Origin: Castor canadensis
Taxonomy: Eukaryota; Chordata; Mammalia; Rodentia; Castoridae
Length of the DNA stretch: 64,000 bases
Assembly: GCF_047511655.1 (NCBI RefSeq)
Contig: NC_133400.1
Span: 1,059,001 to 1,123,000 of the forward strand
Direction: 5' to 3'
Positions 46,401-64,000 of the stretch are shown here, piece after piece. Positions within the stretch are counted from its first letter, which is position 1; each line of letters opens with the position of its first letter. The notes below the pieces were generated by a model. That model made no database searches, had not been told where the DNA came from, and saw nothing but the letters and a program-made list of their open reading frames with translations. Both the position numbers and the translations under genes were made by a program.

Positions 46401-49400
46401 ACTCAATGTGAATTTGTGGAACAAGTGAAAAGATTAAACAGAAGCAGTGACACAGGAGACGGGCTGACCTCCATCTCTGCTCTGGGAATCAAGGCAGAGA
46501 GCAATCCCAGACAACTTCCTGAAGTGATGGCACAGCAGGAGGAGGAGGACTGAGATTGTGCAGTGAGCGAGCAGGATGGAGGCAGATGGGATGCAGGGGG
46601 TGTGGGGAGCGTCAGCAGGGAAGGTAGGCCTGGAGCCCCACTAGCCGGCCTTTGGCTATCCTTTCCAGGGGGCAAACGAGATGAGGAGCTGGTCCTGCCC
46701 ATCAACTCCTCCCTGAGTGTCACTTTGCATCAGGACCAGGTGAGCGCATGCTGCCTTGGCCCTACCCAGTGGTTCCAGAGCTGTGGCCAACAGGTGGTCA
46801 CTGTTCACCCTCAGTCCAGGGTGAGGTGGCTCCGTGTGGAGTCTCTGGCCAGCACAGTACCTTCCATCCCCTGGCGTTGGGACTGCGTGGTCTCCCCCAC
46901 CCTACCCCACGCAAAGGCATTTCCAAAGCCCAGTGTGTGCCTCGATTTAGGAAGTGTCTGGGTTCTGCGTGGGAGGTGGGAGCCCGGCCCTGGGTGGTGA
47001 GCCTGCAGGTCTCTGTGGGCTTCCCAGCTGCCTGACCCAGGACTGGTTCAACCTCCCTGTCTCCTGCCTGGTGGGCAGCCCTGAGGGTCGTGGGCAGCAA
47101 AGGCCACCATGTCAGAATAGGGTGCCTGGTGGACGTCAGCCCCCACATTGGCCTCAGGGGTCCTGGGTTTTCCTTCCCAGTTAAAAACCACCACGACAGC
47201 TGCCATCAGCAAGGACTTCTCAGAGGACCGGATTTGGCTGAATGGCCGGGAGGAGGACATGGGGCAGCCACGCCTCCAGGCCTGCCTGAGGGAGAGTGAG
47301 TTGGGGTCCTGAGGTATCAGCTGTATCCTCCATGCCCTTGGTGGGGGCTGGGTGTTTAGGACGGGCTTCTGCCTCTTGGCCCCTCCTGCCATTGGCAGAC
47401 CATGTGTCTGGGAGGCAGTGAGGGCCTAGGCTCTACTGGGGAGGAAGACCACAGGAGAAGTCTGGGGTCGAGGCCCAGTTTTTAGCTGTATCCCATCCTC
47501 TCCTGAACCCCGGGGTGGGTGAGATGCCAGGAGTTGGTGGGGTGGGTCTGCTCAGGGGCGGGACCACTCATTATCTGCCCTGCCCCACAGTCCGGCGCCT
47601 GGCCAGAAAGCGGAGGAACGCAGGAGACGGGGACTTGGTTCCCCTCAACCTCAACTACAGGGTGCATGTAGCCTCAGTGAATAACTTCCCCACGGCTGCA
47701 GGCCTGGCCTCCTCAGCAGCGGGCTATGCCTGCCTAGGTGGGTGCCCGCAGAGACCCCAGCATCCTGTGTCATGGCGTAGGGGTGTATTACACTCTGGCA
47801 GCATTTGGGGAGCCCAGCGTCAGGCTCTGCTGTCTGTCGAGTTCAGCCTCTTCCCAGAACACACATGAACACTGAAATCTCCCCCTTTGCTCTGTGTGAG
47901 GGTCTCCAGGTACAGACAGGTACTGCCTCCAATCGGCTTATGCTACAAGAAGGTGATTACTTAGTTCACCTAATTGAGAATTCCAGGTGTGCAGCTGGCC
48001 TCAGGCACAGCTGGATCCATGCTCTGCACCCATTACTGGGGATTGAAATCTTGGTCTGCTTTCCTCTGCCTGGGCCATTCTCCAGCACACCCTCCCCATC
48101 AGGGATCTGGGGATGAGCTTGGTCGCCCTCATCCCTTAGCTGCAGGGATGATGGTCATGGGCCCAACTGGGCTCCCGTGCGCATCCTGACCATCCTCTGT
48201 GGTAAGGGTTGCCCCCCGGAAACTGGGGACTTGGTGCGGCTCCAATGCTGTAAGCCTCTCAGACCACCTCTCCTCCCTCCCAGCGCTGGCAGCCCCCCCC
48301 AGCAGACACGTTTCCCCAGGCCTCTGTGCCTTGGTCCCCGTTCCAGGTGACCTTCTGAACTCTTTCCCAACACACATGGCCAGACTTGGACTTGTGCGCA
48401 GCTCCTCAGAGACATTTCTCCAACTGAGTTTGCGTTTCCAGGGTGGCACTGGTGGAGGAATGACCTAAGCTGTGGATGCTGACCTTGGTGCTGTGCACCC
48501 CTTCTGCCCTCTCAGAACCCTGTTTCCTGTGCAGTGGGGAGGAGGGGGCTGGTGCACTCCCAGCAGAGCGTGCTGAGCTGTGCTGAGTTGTGCTGAGTGT
48601 GGACTGCACCTTTCCTTATGCACTCCCCCTCCCCCCGCAGCGTATACCCTGGCCCAGGTCTATGGGGTTGAGGGTAACCTCTCTGAAGTAGCACGCCGTG
48701 GGTCGGGCAGTGCCTGCAGGAGCCTGTATGGGGGCTTCGTGGAGTGGCAGATGGGGGAGCAGACAGATGGCAAGGACAGCATTGCCCGGCAGGTGGCCCC
48801 CGAGGTGCACTGGCCCCAACTCCGAGTCCTCGTCCTTGTGGTGAGCAGGCTGGGACATGGAGCCAACAGGGTGGCTTTCTGTCAGCAGTTAGAGCCAGGG
48901 TTCAGAATGGAGAGACAGTGTCTAGTCCAGGCTTCATTAGGCTTCTTGGCCGGCAGGAAGCAGACCTGAGGCTGAGCAGGTGGAATGGGTCCTGCACAGC
49001 AGGACTACCGCCTCTTCTGTGATGTGCATCTGGCCAGTCAGACCTCGACTCTGCTCTGGCCAGGAGCCCCCCAAGTCAGAGACCATGACTCCTCCCCTAG
49101 CTGCCGTGACCAGGAGAGGGCAAGGCCTAGTGTTAGGACTGGGGGTTGGATGGGGCTCCCCTGCAGCCTGGGTCTAGCACTGTCTCGTGTTAAGGTGAGT
49201 GCTGAGAAGAAGCTGACGGGCAGCACAGTGGGCATGCAGACCAGCGTGGAGACCAGCGCCCTACTCAAGGTAAGGCCAGTGCCAGGGAGGGGCAGCCCCG
49301 GGGGGCCCTGCACCTGCAGCCACCTGTCAAGCTCTGCCCTCATCCTCTTGCCAAGCCATCTGTGCTCACACCTGGAGGCAGAGCCCAGGGCTCCACACAG

Positions 49401-51699
49401 CCTCTGACTCAGCAGCCATGCTGCGGTGAGAGTGCCGGGGTCCCCTTGGCAAACAGCCATGCCTTTGCAGTTCCGGGCTGAGTCGGTGGTGCCAGCACGC
49501 ATGAGGGAGATGGCACGCTGCATCCAGGAGCGGGACTTCCATGGCTTTGCCCAGCTGACCATGAAGGACAGCAACCAGTTCCACGCCACCTGCCTTGACA
49601 CCTTCCCGCCCATCTCATACCTCAATGATATCTCCAGACGCATCATTCAGCTGGTGCACCACTTCAATGCCCACTATGGACAGACGAAGGTGACAGGGCA
49701 GAGGAAGGGGACAGGACCACAGAGGGCATTGGCCTGAGCCCTGCCACTCAAACCCAAGGGTGTGGTTTAGGCCTGAGCTCCATACAGACCCTGTGTACCC
49801 TGCAGGCACCACAAGACATGGTCCCCCCACTGCACACAGAGCGTAGACAGGATCAGTTTGTTCCTGGTTTTGTTTCTTGGTCAGAACATTGGTTGCATAA
49901 CCCCTTGGTAACAGGTTCACTGCCCCTTCTGAGTTGTTGGCAGAAGTGACTTGGGCCAGGTGCTCAGTGACACTGCTGGCTCTGGTTTGGCTCTAAGGGG
50001 CTTCCTTGGCTCTGGGAGACTGGGGTTCCCTGGCAGATGGAAGGTTGAGCTGGGGATGCTGTGGGTTCCAGGTGGCATACACATTTGATGCGGGCCCCAA
50101 TGCTGTGATCTTCACCTTGGATGACACTGTGGCTGAGTTCGTGGCAGCCGTGAGACACAGCTTCCCCCCTGCAGCAAATGGAGACAAGTGAGTGTGGGTC
50201 CCCTTCCCGTCCTCCTTGGGAAACAGTGCCTGGACTGTCCTGCCAGGATAGATGGCAGGATGCACTGAGCCCAGGGTTCCTGACTGCAGGCCATCCCCAT
50301 GTGGGGATGACAGTGTAATGTGTCACCATTGCACTTTCCTGGTAAGTCACATAGGTGGCATGTGTGTGTGTGATGCCCAAATCTCCCTCCTCCTAAGAAT
50401 CAGTGTCCCCTGCAGCTCAGGGACCCTTTGTGTCCTTACTCTACCAAATGATGGGGTTTCATTAGGAAATACACCATGCATTCTGAAGAGTACCTTAAAT
50501 ATCTGAGATTGTACAGAAAAGAATGCAAACAAAGTCCTCATTTGCTTCTTAATGACACAAGTTAGAGCTTGTTCAGGTGGTCCATGCCTGGGTACAGGTA
50601 TATTTGGGATGGGATCAGAATCTGCCTGACCTACTACTAGTAGTAATCTCCTGCCCACCTCCCTGGCCTCTGGCGGGCCAAAGCTGTCTCTGTCTCTGTG
50701 GAGCCGCCTGTGCTGGGTACGCCACACACTTGGAGTCATACCAGCCTTGTTTTGCCCCAGGTTTCTGAAGGGGCTGCAGGTGACACCTGCCCCTCTCTCT
50801 GATGAGCTGAAAGCTGCGCTGGCTTGGGAGCCCATCCCTGGCGGTGTCCAGTACATCATTGTCACTCAGGTGAGGCCAGGTGCACAGCAACAGCTCTTCC
50901 TGGTGGAGGAGCCCTGCTCAGCCCATGGGCCCAGCTCCCTTCATCCCACTGTGTCTCAGGCAGGAAGCAGTGCTAACAACAGCAATGGTACAAGAGTGGC
51001 AGAAGGCTACCTTTCAGTTTCAGAGCAATACATAAACAGCCTCGGCTTCTTTTGCTCATAAGTGGACATTTATGGGTGACTTACTGTGTGGGGCTGAGGG
51101 CGTGGGCAGGGCTAGGAATGTGAAGATCAGTCAGACTCAGGCCTGTGGGCAGACAGACAGACAGGTGGAAGGTGGCCCTCAAGAGAATCGGTAGCTCCTA
51201 GGAGGGTGATGGGGGTCTCTGGGACAAGAGCAGCACAGCCTCTGCCCTCAGGGCCACCCCCCATGAGCAGGCCAGGATTCCTGCATCCTGTCCCAACCCT
51301 GCTCAGCCTAAGCATAGTGGTCATACCTGCCTGAGCCACAGTCCCTGCTGGCCACACCAGGCTCTGTGCTCAGGGCTGTTCCCATGGCCCTGTGGCCTGC
51401 TGGGCACCCCAGTCCTGGTTGGCCAGGACAGCTCAGCCTAGATAAGCTGGGCATGGGTTTCAGCACCCAGTTAGTTTAGGGGTTACCAGGAAGGAAAGGG
51501 GGCACACCCCATCACCCCTGCCTGTCCTATTGAACACTCCCTGGCCCCTCCAAGATGGAGCAGCACATAGGGCTGCAGCTGCCGCCTAGTGGCCTAACAA
51601 TGACTTCTCTACCCTCAGGTGGGGCCGGGGCCTCAAGTCCTGAACGACCCTAATGCTCATCTCCTGGGCTCAGATGGCCTGCCAAAGGGTGCCGCTTGA
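43435..51699 (+). CDS. MVD: MVD, diphosphomevalonate decarboxylase (10 exons, 400 aa)
   Basis: MVD converts mevalonate 5-diphosphate plus ATP to isopentenyl diphosphate, CO2, ADP and phosphate, the last step of the mevalonate pathway feeding sterols and isoprenoids. Exons: 43435-43504, 46669-46739, 47181-47295, 47591-47737, 48641-48840, 49195-49269, 49471-49689, 50072-50187, 50761-50869, 51619-51699. The total is 1203 nt, equal to the human 400 aa. The GHMP-kinase-fold glycine/serine loop [14 protein letters not shown] lies at about 119-132, and the catalytic aspartate is D305 in TFDAGPNAV. The start [20 protein letters not shown] matches orthologs, and the C-terminus ends GLPKGAA. Intron 1 (3.2 kb) carries L1 and SINE insertions. 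The gene precedes CYBA on the same strand by about 1.7 kb. Confidence 0.97.
44270..45230 (-). mobile_element. L1 ORF2-region fragment (antisense) with nested SINEs in MVD intron 1
   Basis: L1-like boxes in reverse (GTTTGCATTTCCCTACTGGC, GCTTGCAAATATTCTCTCCC, CCATCCTTTCTCCATGCATG) are interrupted by a tRNA-like SINE at about 44530-44626 and a composite SINE at about 44875-45096. The frame is heavily decayed. Confidence 0.65.
45232..46090 (-). mobile_element. ID-like SINE and probable old L1-type non-coding segment
   Basis: A tRNA-like SINE (GGTACTGGGGATTGACCTCA) lies at about 45232-45328. The following 45330-46090 resembles a low-divergence-ordered but decayed L1M untranslated segment in reverse (CAAAATCTTTGCCAGATAAT, GGCATTTATTGATTGTCTTT). 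The family call for the second part is tentative. Confidence 0.4.
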
Positions 51700-52240
51700 T
51701 CAGCTCCACATTGGACCCCACCCCACCTGGAGAGGGGCTTGCTCACTGGGACTACAGAGCTGGTGTGACGGTGGCTGTGCTTGTGGGGACCAGCCTGGTG
51801 ATGCACTGTGGCCCAGACACAGCTGGGCAAGTGGAGTAGCCACCTGCAGCGCCCAGGCAGTCAGGGGAAGATCCCCCTGCCAAGTGCCTCTCCAGCACTT
51901 TGCAAGATGAGAATCAGGGCCCAGCCATCTGCTGAAGGGCTGCTGGCCCGAGCTCTGGCCAAGCTCACCGGGGAGTCGCCATCCCACTGACTGAGTGGGT
52001 GCTACGCGGGCCTCAGGAAACCTGCCACGTTCTTGGAGGATGCTGGCTGCAGACGGGGCCTCTGCCGAGACTTGAGCTAACCCTGTACTCAGGTCATGGG
52101 TGTGGACGGGATGCTTCTTTATGAAAAGACCAGTGACCCTCCTAGTGAGGAGAAGGGACTGTGGGCCCAGCGGAGGTGGGGGTACATTGTAGGAGCTGGA
52201 ACCTGGTGTTCCACGGGAATAAACCACTATTGCCAGTTGC
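51700..52240 (+). terminator. MVD: MVD 3' UTR and poly(A) signal
   Basis: The 3' UTR is about 530 bases. AATAAA at 52218-52223 is followed by a T-rich element (TTGCTTGCTTCTGCACTTTT), giving expected cleavage near 52240. Confidence 0.8.
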
Positions 52241-53441
52241 TTGCTTCTGCACTTTTTTGCTCCCTAAGCCAGTGTCTGGGGTTTTGGGCTCAGTCCCTGC
52301 CTGCCCATGCTGTTGGCAGCAGGCAGTGCTCACCAAGAGGGCAGGACCAGGTTGCTTTCTTCCTCAACCTCCCCTTGAGTTCCACCCTGGCATGGAGGCC
52401 GAGAGAGGCAGGATTGCAAGTGACTCTTCCCCTCAGCAGGCAGAGAGGCAGAACCTGAAGCAGATCTCACCTGAGATGAGCTCCCTTTTCCTAACTGGTG
52501 CATTGGTACCTATGTCCTCTATGACCACCTCTGCCTTCCTGTCTTCACACCCATGCCACTGCTGCTGCCAGCGTGAGGCCAGGGGCAGAGAAAGGGGTCC
52601 ACAGAGGGAAGTTGGCTGACCCTGCCTTCTGGGTTTTCGCAGCCTTGCACATCCTGTCCCGCCCTTGTGCTGGTCATGTGAGATCTCGAAGGAGGCGGGC
52701 AGTGGGAGCAGGCCACACCTGCAGCAGCCTCAGGAGCTCTCCTTGTCTTACAGCCACTACAAGCTGTAGTGTAGGGGCACTTCAGGGAGTGAGCATGTCC
52801 CCGTGTCCCCTGGTGCAGAGCTCAGTGAAGCGGGGGAGGCCTGTGCGGGAGGCCACTCCACCCTGCCCACGGTTCCGTGCGAGCTCGGCAGGGAGTCCTA
52901 AGCAGGCGGGTGAGCCCGCCGCGGGCCCCTTGGACCGCCCTGGGCCCCAGTCTGGGTGAGGGCGCCGCAGGGGAGGCTTCCCAAGTGGGTGAGATTGGGG
53001 AACCGGCCCTGCCGCAGCTCCTTACTCTGCGTGCGGACCGCGGGCCTCACTACCTTCACCCGAGGCCCGGGCAGGACGAGCTGGAGGGCGGGGCAAGACT
53101 GGAGCGGAGGGGAGGGGCAAAATGAGAAATGAGGCGGGGCAACCCGAGGGGGTGGGGTGAGGCAAGCGGAGGGGCGTGGTCAGAGGGTGGGGCAAGACTG
53201 GAGGGGCGGGGCGAGCAGGGAGGCGTGGTCTGGCGAGAGGCGGGGCGGTCCGGGGGCGGGGGTCTGGCGAGAGGGCGTGGTCATGTGCGGGGTGGGGCGG
53301 TCCCAGGGCGGGGTCTGGCGGGAGGGCGTGGTCATGTGCGGGGCGGAGTCTGGCGGGAGGGCGGGGCGAGCCCGCAGCAGAGGCCGGCCGGACAGACACC
53401 CGAAACTGCTTGCACAGTGAGCGGCCCGCCGAGTCCGCAGC
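52241..53441 (+). promoter_or_regulatory. CYBA: MVD-CYBA spacer and CYBA CpG-island promoter
   Basis: The first 600 bases show no gene or clear repeat. From about 52850 the sequence becomes a CpG island that continues to about 53680. It has many GC boxes (GGGGCGGGG type) but no TATA box, and contains the GC-rich minisatellite described separately. Transcription most likely starts near 53390-53430, just before the ATG at 53442. Confidence 0.65.
53085..53375 (+). repeat. GC-rich minisatellite at the CYBA promoter
   Basis: The motif GTCTGGCG followed by [A/G]GAGG recurs at 53228, 53262, 53313 and 53348. Between them GGGCGTGGTCATGTGCGGGG recurs with a 51-base spacing. A related block (GGGCAAGACTGGAG) is repeated near 53092 and 53191. 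Variants differ by a few bases, so this is an evolved tandem array and not a single duplication. Confidence 0.8.
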
Positions 53442-61338
<7,897 letters not shown>

Positions 61339-61440
61339 CCTGCGCAAGCTTCTCCCCGGCGGTGCCGGCTCGCATTCCCCGGGGCTGCCACCAGGGGGCG
61401 GCGGCACCTACCACAATAAACAGACGACTCCTGCCCTGTG
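61339..61440 (+). terminator. CYBA: CYBA 3' UTR and poly(A) signal
   Basis: The 3' UTR is about 100 bases with AATAAA at 61415-61420, followed by a TG-rich element (CCCTGTGTGACTTCCTGGGT). Confidence 0.85.
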
Positions 61441-63470
61441 TGACTTCCTGGGTGGGGGGCCTGTGTCGGGGCACCAGTCTTGGCACGTCTAGCGAGCCAC
61501 GGGGGGAGTTTCGGCCTCATTGGCAACAGATTGTTTTCGCAGTGGCCTGTGAGGTTCGGGAGCATCCTCACGCTATGAACACCTGAAATTCCACCCAGGG
61601 AATTCCTCCCTGGCCTGAGGGGACCGAGCAGGTGTCCTCACTTCCTGGCTCTGCCAGACCTGCAGGACTCACCCTCTTATAGCATCCCCAATACCCGCAG
61701 AGGCGCGGGTCCCAGGGGCTTCCCTTGGGGCTGAGGCACGCAGATGGGCCATGGGGTGGAGCAGGGATTCCTGGGGAGTCTAGCCTTTCCCCCGAGCCTT
61801 TTCTGCAGAAGCAAAGGTGAGGCTGGTGGCCGAAACCTCCTTGTCTGCATACTGCTGGGGGGACACCCAGGACAAGCTGCTGGGGGCTTTTGGCTGCAAC
61901 CCCTGCTCTGGTGCGGAGGCTCACGCATACCCATGCGTGCTGCCTGCCTGCAGGCATACTCTGCCAGCAACCAGCCGGCCAGGTCCAACTGAGCCAGGCG
62001 CCCCTGTGGGAGTCCCTAAGGGTTGGCCTGGCTGCAGCCAGCACACCTCTCTCGTGGACGCAGCCCTGGTGATGCTGCAACCTCTGAGTCTACGAGAGGC
62101 CTCACACCCTGTGTGCACGCCCACTGTCCTCTGAGCACCTCACGCTGCAGAGTCAGGGACTCCTCTAGGGTGCTGAGGCCCCTGGGCTGTGGGCCACCTC
62201 CCAGGAACCAAATGAGCACAGTACCTATGGCTCAATCCAGCCCAGTCCTTGGCTTCATCCTTCCAGGAAGCCAGCCAGAGCCCAGCACCAGCTCCCTCAT
62301 ACCCTTCCATCTGTCCTGCCTCCACACAAACCCAGAATCGCCACTTCTTGGCCCATTGGCCAGACCTGGGCCACCTGCCTTTCCTCCCCACCCCCTTAGC
62401 CAGAGCTGAGCCAGCCATTGCAACCAAAGCCTCCACCCTGTGCTGCAGCTCCAAACCCTCTCAGAATGCCTGGGCTCCACTCCTTGCAGTGAAAGCCAAA
62501 GGCTTTTCTGATCCTCCTACCCACTCCTTGGCCCCGACACATTGACCATGCTCAAACCTTCGGATTCCAGCCATGCTTGCTCAGGCCTTTGCAGGGACTG
62601 TTCCACTGCCTGGAACACCACTCTCCAGAGACTTCAGGGCTCTGTCCTCTCTTTGGGATCTCTGTCCTGGAAATTTCTTCCTGCTCCTTCCCCCTCAGCA
62701 TCTGCTCGTTAGCCACGGTAGGAGTCAGGGGTCGTGTCTGTTTCATTCACTGCCCTGTGATGGACAGTTCGTAGAAACTCATATGTCCCCTCCAAGCTCT
62801 AGAGAAAGGCCGCCTTCCTTGCAGCCTCCTCCTCTGGGCCCCTGGGCGAGTGTCTTTGTTCTTTCCCTCTTCTTTGTACAGTAGGTAAAGAAGATGCTGG
62901 TCAGGTAGGGGAGGCCCTGACCACTGCCCATCGCCCCTGGTAGGCCTGAGGTCCTGAGCCTGTCCCGGGCCTGGCTGCCCTTCCACACAGAGGTCACTTG
63001 CTCCCCCAACAGAATCCTGGCGTAGTCCTGGTGTCTCTGGTCTGGCAGGAGTGGGAGGGGCACCTGGGCCTCCCAGGCAAGGGGTCTCTGCTGGGTTGGG
63101 GCCGGGAGGCAGAACGGTGATGGATGCCAGTCTGCACAGAGGTGTGCCCCCCGCGAATCAACCCCAGGGCAGAGATGGTGCCCCCAAATGCCAAGGTTGT
63201 AACAAAGGGTAGAAGCTGTGGCTCGGCTTTGGGGAGCAACGCCTGTCTCTGACCAGGGCAGGAGCTGCCTCTGAGAAGCGACAGGCGAGAACCCGCACGG
63301 GGCTGACAGGACTTATCTGGGCCCACTGTGTTCAAGCAGTTGTGCTCAACACACAGAGCCCTTTTGGAAGGAGTCGGGCCCATGGAGGCTCCCAGGGACC
63401 TGCAGGGTGGACAAGGCCAGGCGTGAAGGACAACAAATGACAGAATGAGCGAGCCACGCAGTTGTATCTG
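61441..63470. other. CYBA-IL17C intergenic spacer, nothing recognised
   Basis: I see no coding exon, SINE or LINE in this roughly 2-kb stretch. It separates two convergent genes. The right edge is uncertain because no canonical poly(A) hexamer for IL17C is visible on the minus strand. Confidence 0.5.
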
Positions 63471-63953
63471 TTTCACAACACAGTTACAGTCCAAATAAAT
63501 AATTAAGAAAATAGGTACTTTTTCCTTCTGGGGTGACAGAAGAGGAAGCTCAGAGGGCTTGGCCAGCCTGGAAACAGCGACCCTTGTGGTGGGGTGACCG
63601 GGGCTCCAGGACAAGGTGGAGGCTTGGCACCTTGTATATGGCTGCTGTTTCAGGAAGCCCAAGCAGAGGAAGCAAGCTCCCTCCAGTCTCTTCTGGTGAA
63701 AGGGTAACAGGCTGGGGAGCCATCGGGAGTGACCCCTCCAGACACAGGCATGCCCAGCCTCCAGATGAACCAGCAGCCTGTTCAGGAAATGGGGTGGGGC
63801 ACAGCCTCCCATCACAGTCCTGGCCTGGCCAGCGCAGCCCCAGGCACATAAATAACAATAAATACAAATAAATGGGGGGGAGCCCTCTCCAGGAGCAAAC
63901 GAGGGATGTCCAGTGTGGCAGGAGCTCCACGCTGCCACTGGGGACAGCCAAGG
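63471..63953 (-). promoter_or_regulatory. IL17C: IL17C 3' UTR with AU-rich elements
   Basis: On the minus strand three ATTTA pentamers occur at exactly 10-base spacing (63869-63873, 63859-63863 and 63849-63853). A fourth lies at 63496-63500 within TTATTTATT, a full AU-rich nonamer. Such elements recruit decay factors such as TTP or AUF1 to cytokine mRNAs. The UTR's far end is a guess. Confidence 0.6.
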
Positions 63954-64000
63954 TCACTGTGTCGACCTGGGCAGAACGCAGGTGCAGCCCACAGGCACGC
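63954..64000 (-). CDS. IL17C: IL17C, last 15 codons (5' part lies outside the window)
   Basis: Read on the minus strand, the last bases of the window give VPVGCTCVLPRSTQ and a stop at 63956-63954. This matches the conserved C-terminus of interleukin-17C (human ...HVPVGCTCVLPRSV), including two cysteines of the IL-17 cystine-knot-like fold. IL-17C is a secreted cytokine of epithelial cells that signals through IL17RA/IL17RE. Its position and orientation, convergent with CYBA, agree with the human locus. Only the end of the last exon is present. Confidence 0.9.
   Translation of the reverse strand, partial: VPVGCTCVLPRSTQ

Noticed and set aside
49038-49646. A 202-codon open frame antisense to MVD exons 6-7
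   Set aside because: It is a shadow of the MVD coding frame on the opposite strand, and the plus-strand exons are conserved and phase-consistent.
62994-63938. A 314-codon open frame on the minus strand just after the IL17C stop
   Set aside because: It lies in the IL17C 3' UTR and spacer. It includes the AU-rich elements, has no recognisable family, and its composition is that of non-coding DNA.

Overview
The window is vertebrate nuclear DNA from a placental mammal. It holds spliced genes with GT-AG introns, CpG-island promoters and dense interspersed repeats. The repeats point to a rodent: 7SL-derived B1-like SINEs, ID-like tRNA SINEs, and a composite SINE with a tRNA-like part ('TTTGAACTCAGGG...CTTGAGCC') joined to a second module. 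From memory, that composite is typical of castorimorph rodents such as beaver; this is an inference, not a database result. Gene content and order match human 16q24.3 read in reverse.

Layout, left to right: the last seven exons of PIEZO1 (+, 1-1557); CTU2 (-, 1888-9168, 15 exons, 514 aa); RNF166 (+, 9367-17207, 6 exons, 237 aa); about 6 kb without a gene; SNAI3 (+, 24614-30453, 3 exons, 292 aa); about 12 kb of repeat-rich intergenic DNA; MVD (+, 43435-51699, 10 exons, 400 aa); CYBA (+, 53442-61338, 6 exons, 190 aa); about 2.5 kb of spacer; and the last 15 codons of IL17C (-, 63954-64000) with its 3' UTR. Exon phases were followed by hand. All five complete genes keep one open frame, and four match the lengths I recall for the human proteins to within one residue (CYBA is a few residues shorter).

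The genes do not form a functional operon. They are a conserved cluster of unrelated jobs: a mechanosensitive channel, tRNA wobble-uridine thiolation, an E3 ubiquitin ligase, a Snail-family repressor, a mevalonate-pathway enzyme, the NADPH oxidase subunit p22phox, and an epithelial cytokine. Local architecture couples some of them. PIEZO1 and CTU2 meet tail to tail with poly(A) signals a few bases apart. CTU2 and RNF166 start head to head from one 198-bp CpG promoter carrying four TGACGT (CRE) motifs.

I see no prokaryotic-type system, no CRISPR array and no clearly novel gene. The strongest less-obvious signals are a textbook U12-type intron in CYBA (58363-58778), the CRE-rich bidirectional promoter, a regularly spaced AU-rich element in the IL17C 3' UTR, a GC-rich minisatellite at the CYBA promoter, a degenerate tandem array near 38.7 kb, and a MER2 transposon with both ends intact and SINEs nested inside. 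Four fragmentary MLT1-type LTR fossils are also present.
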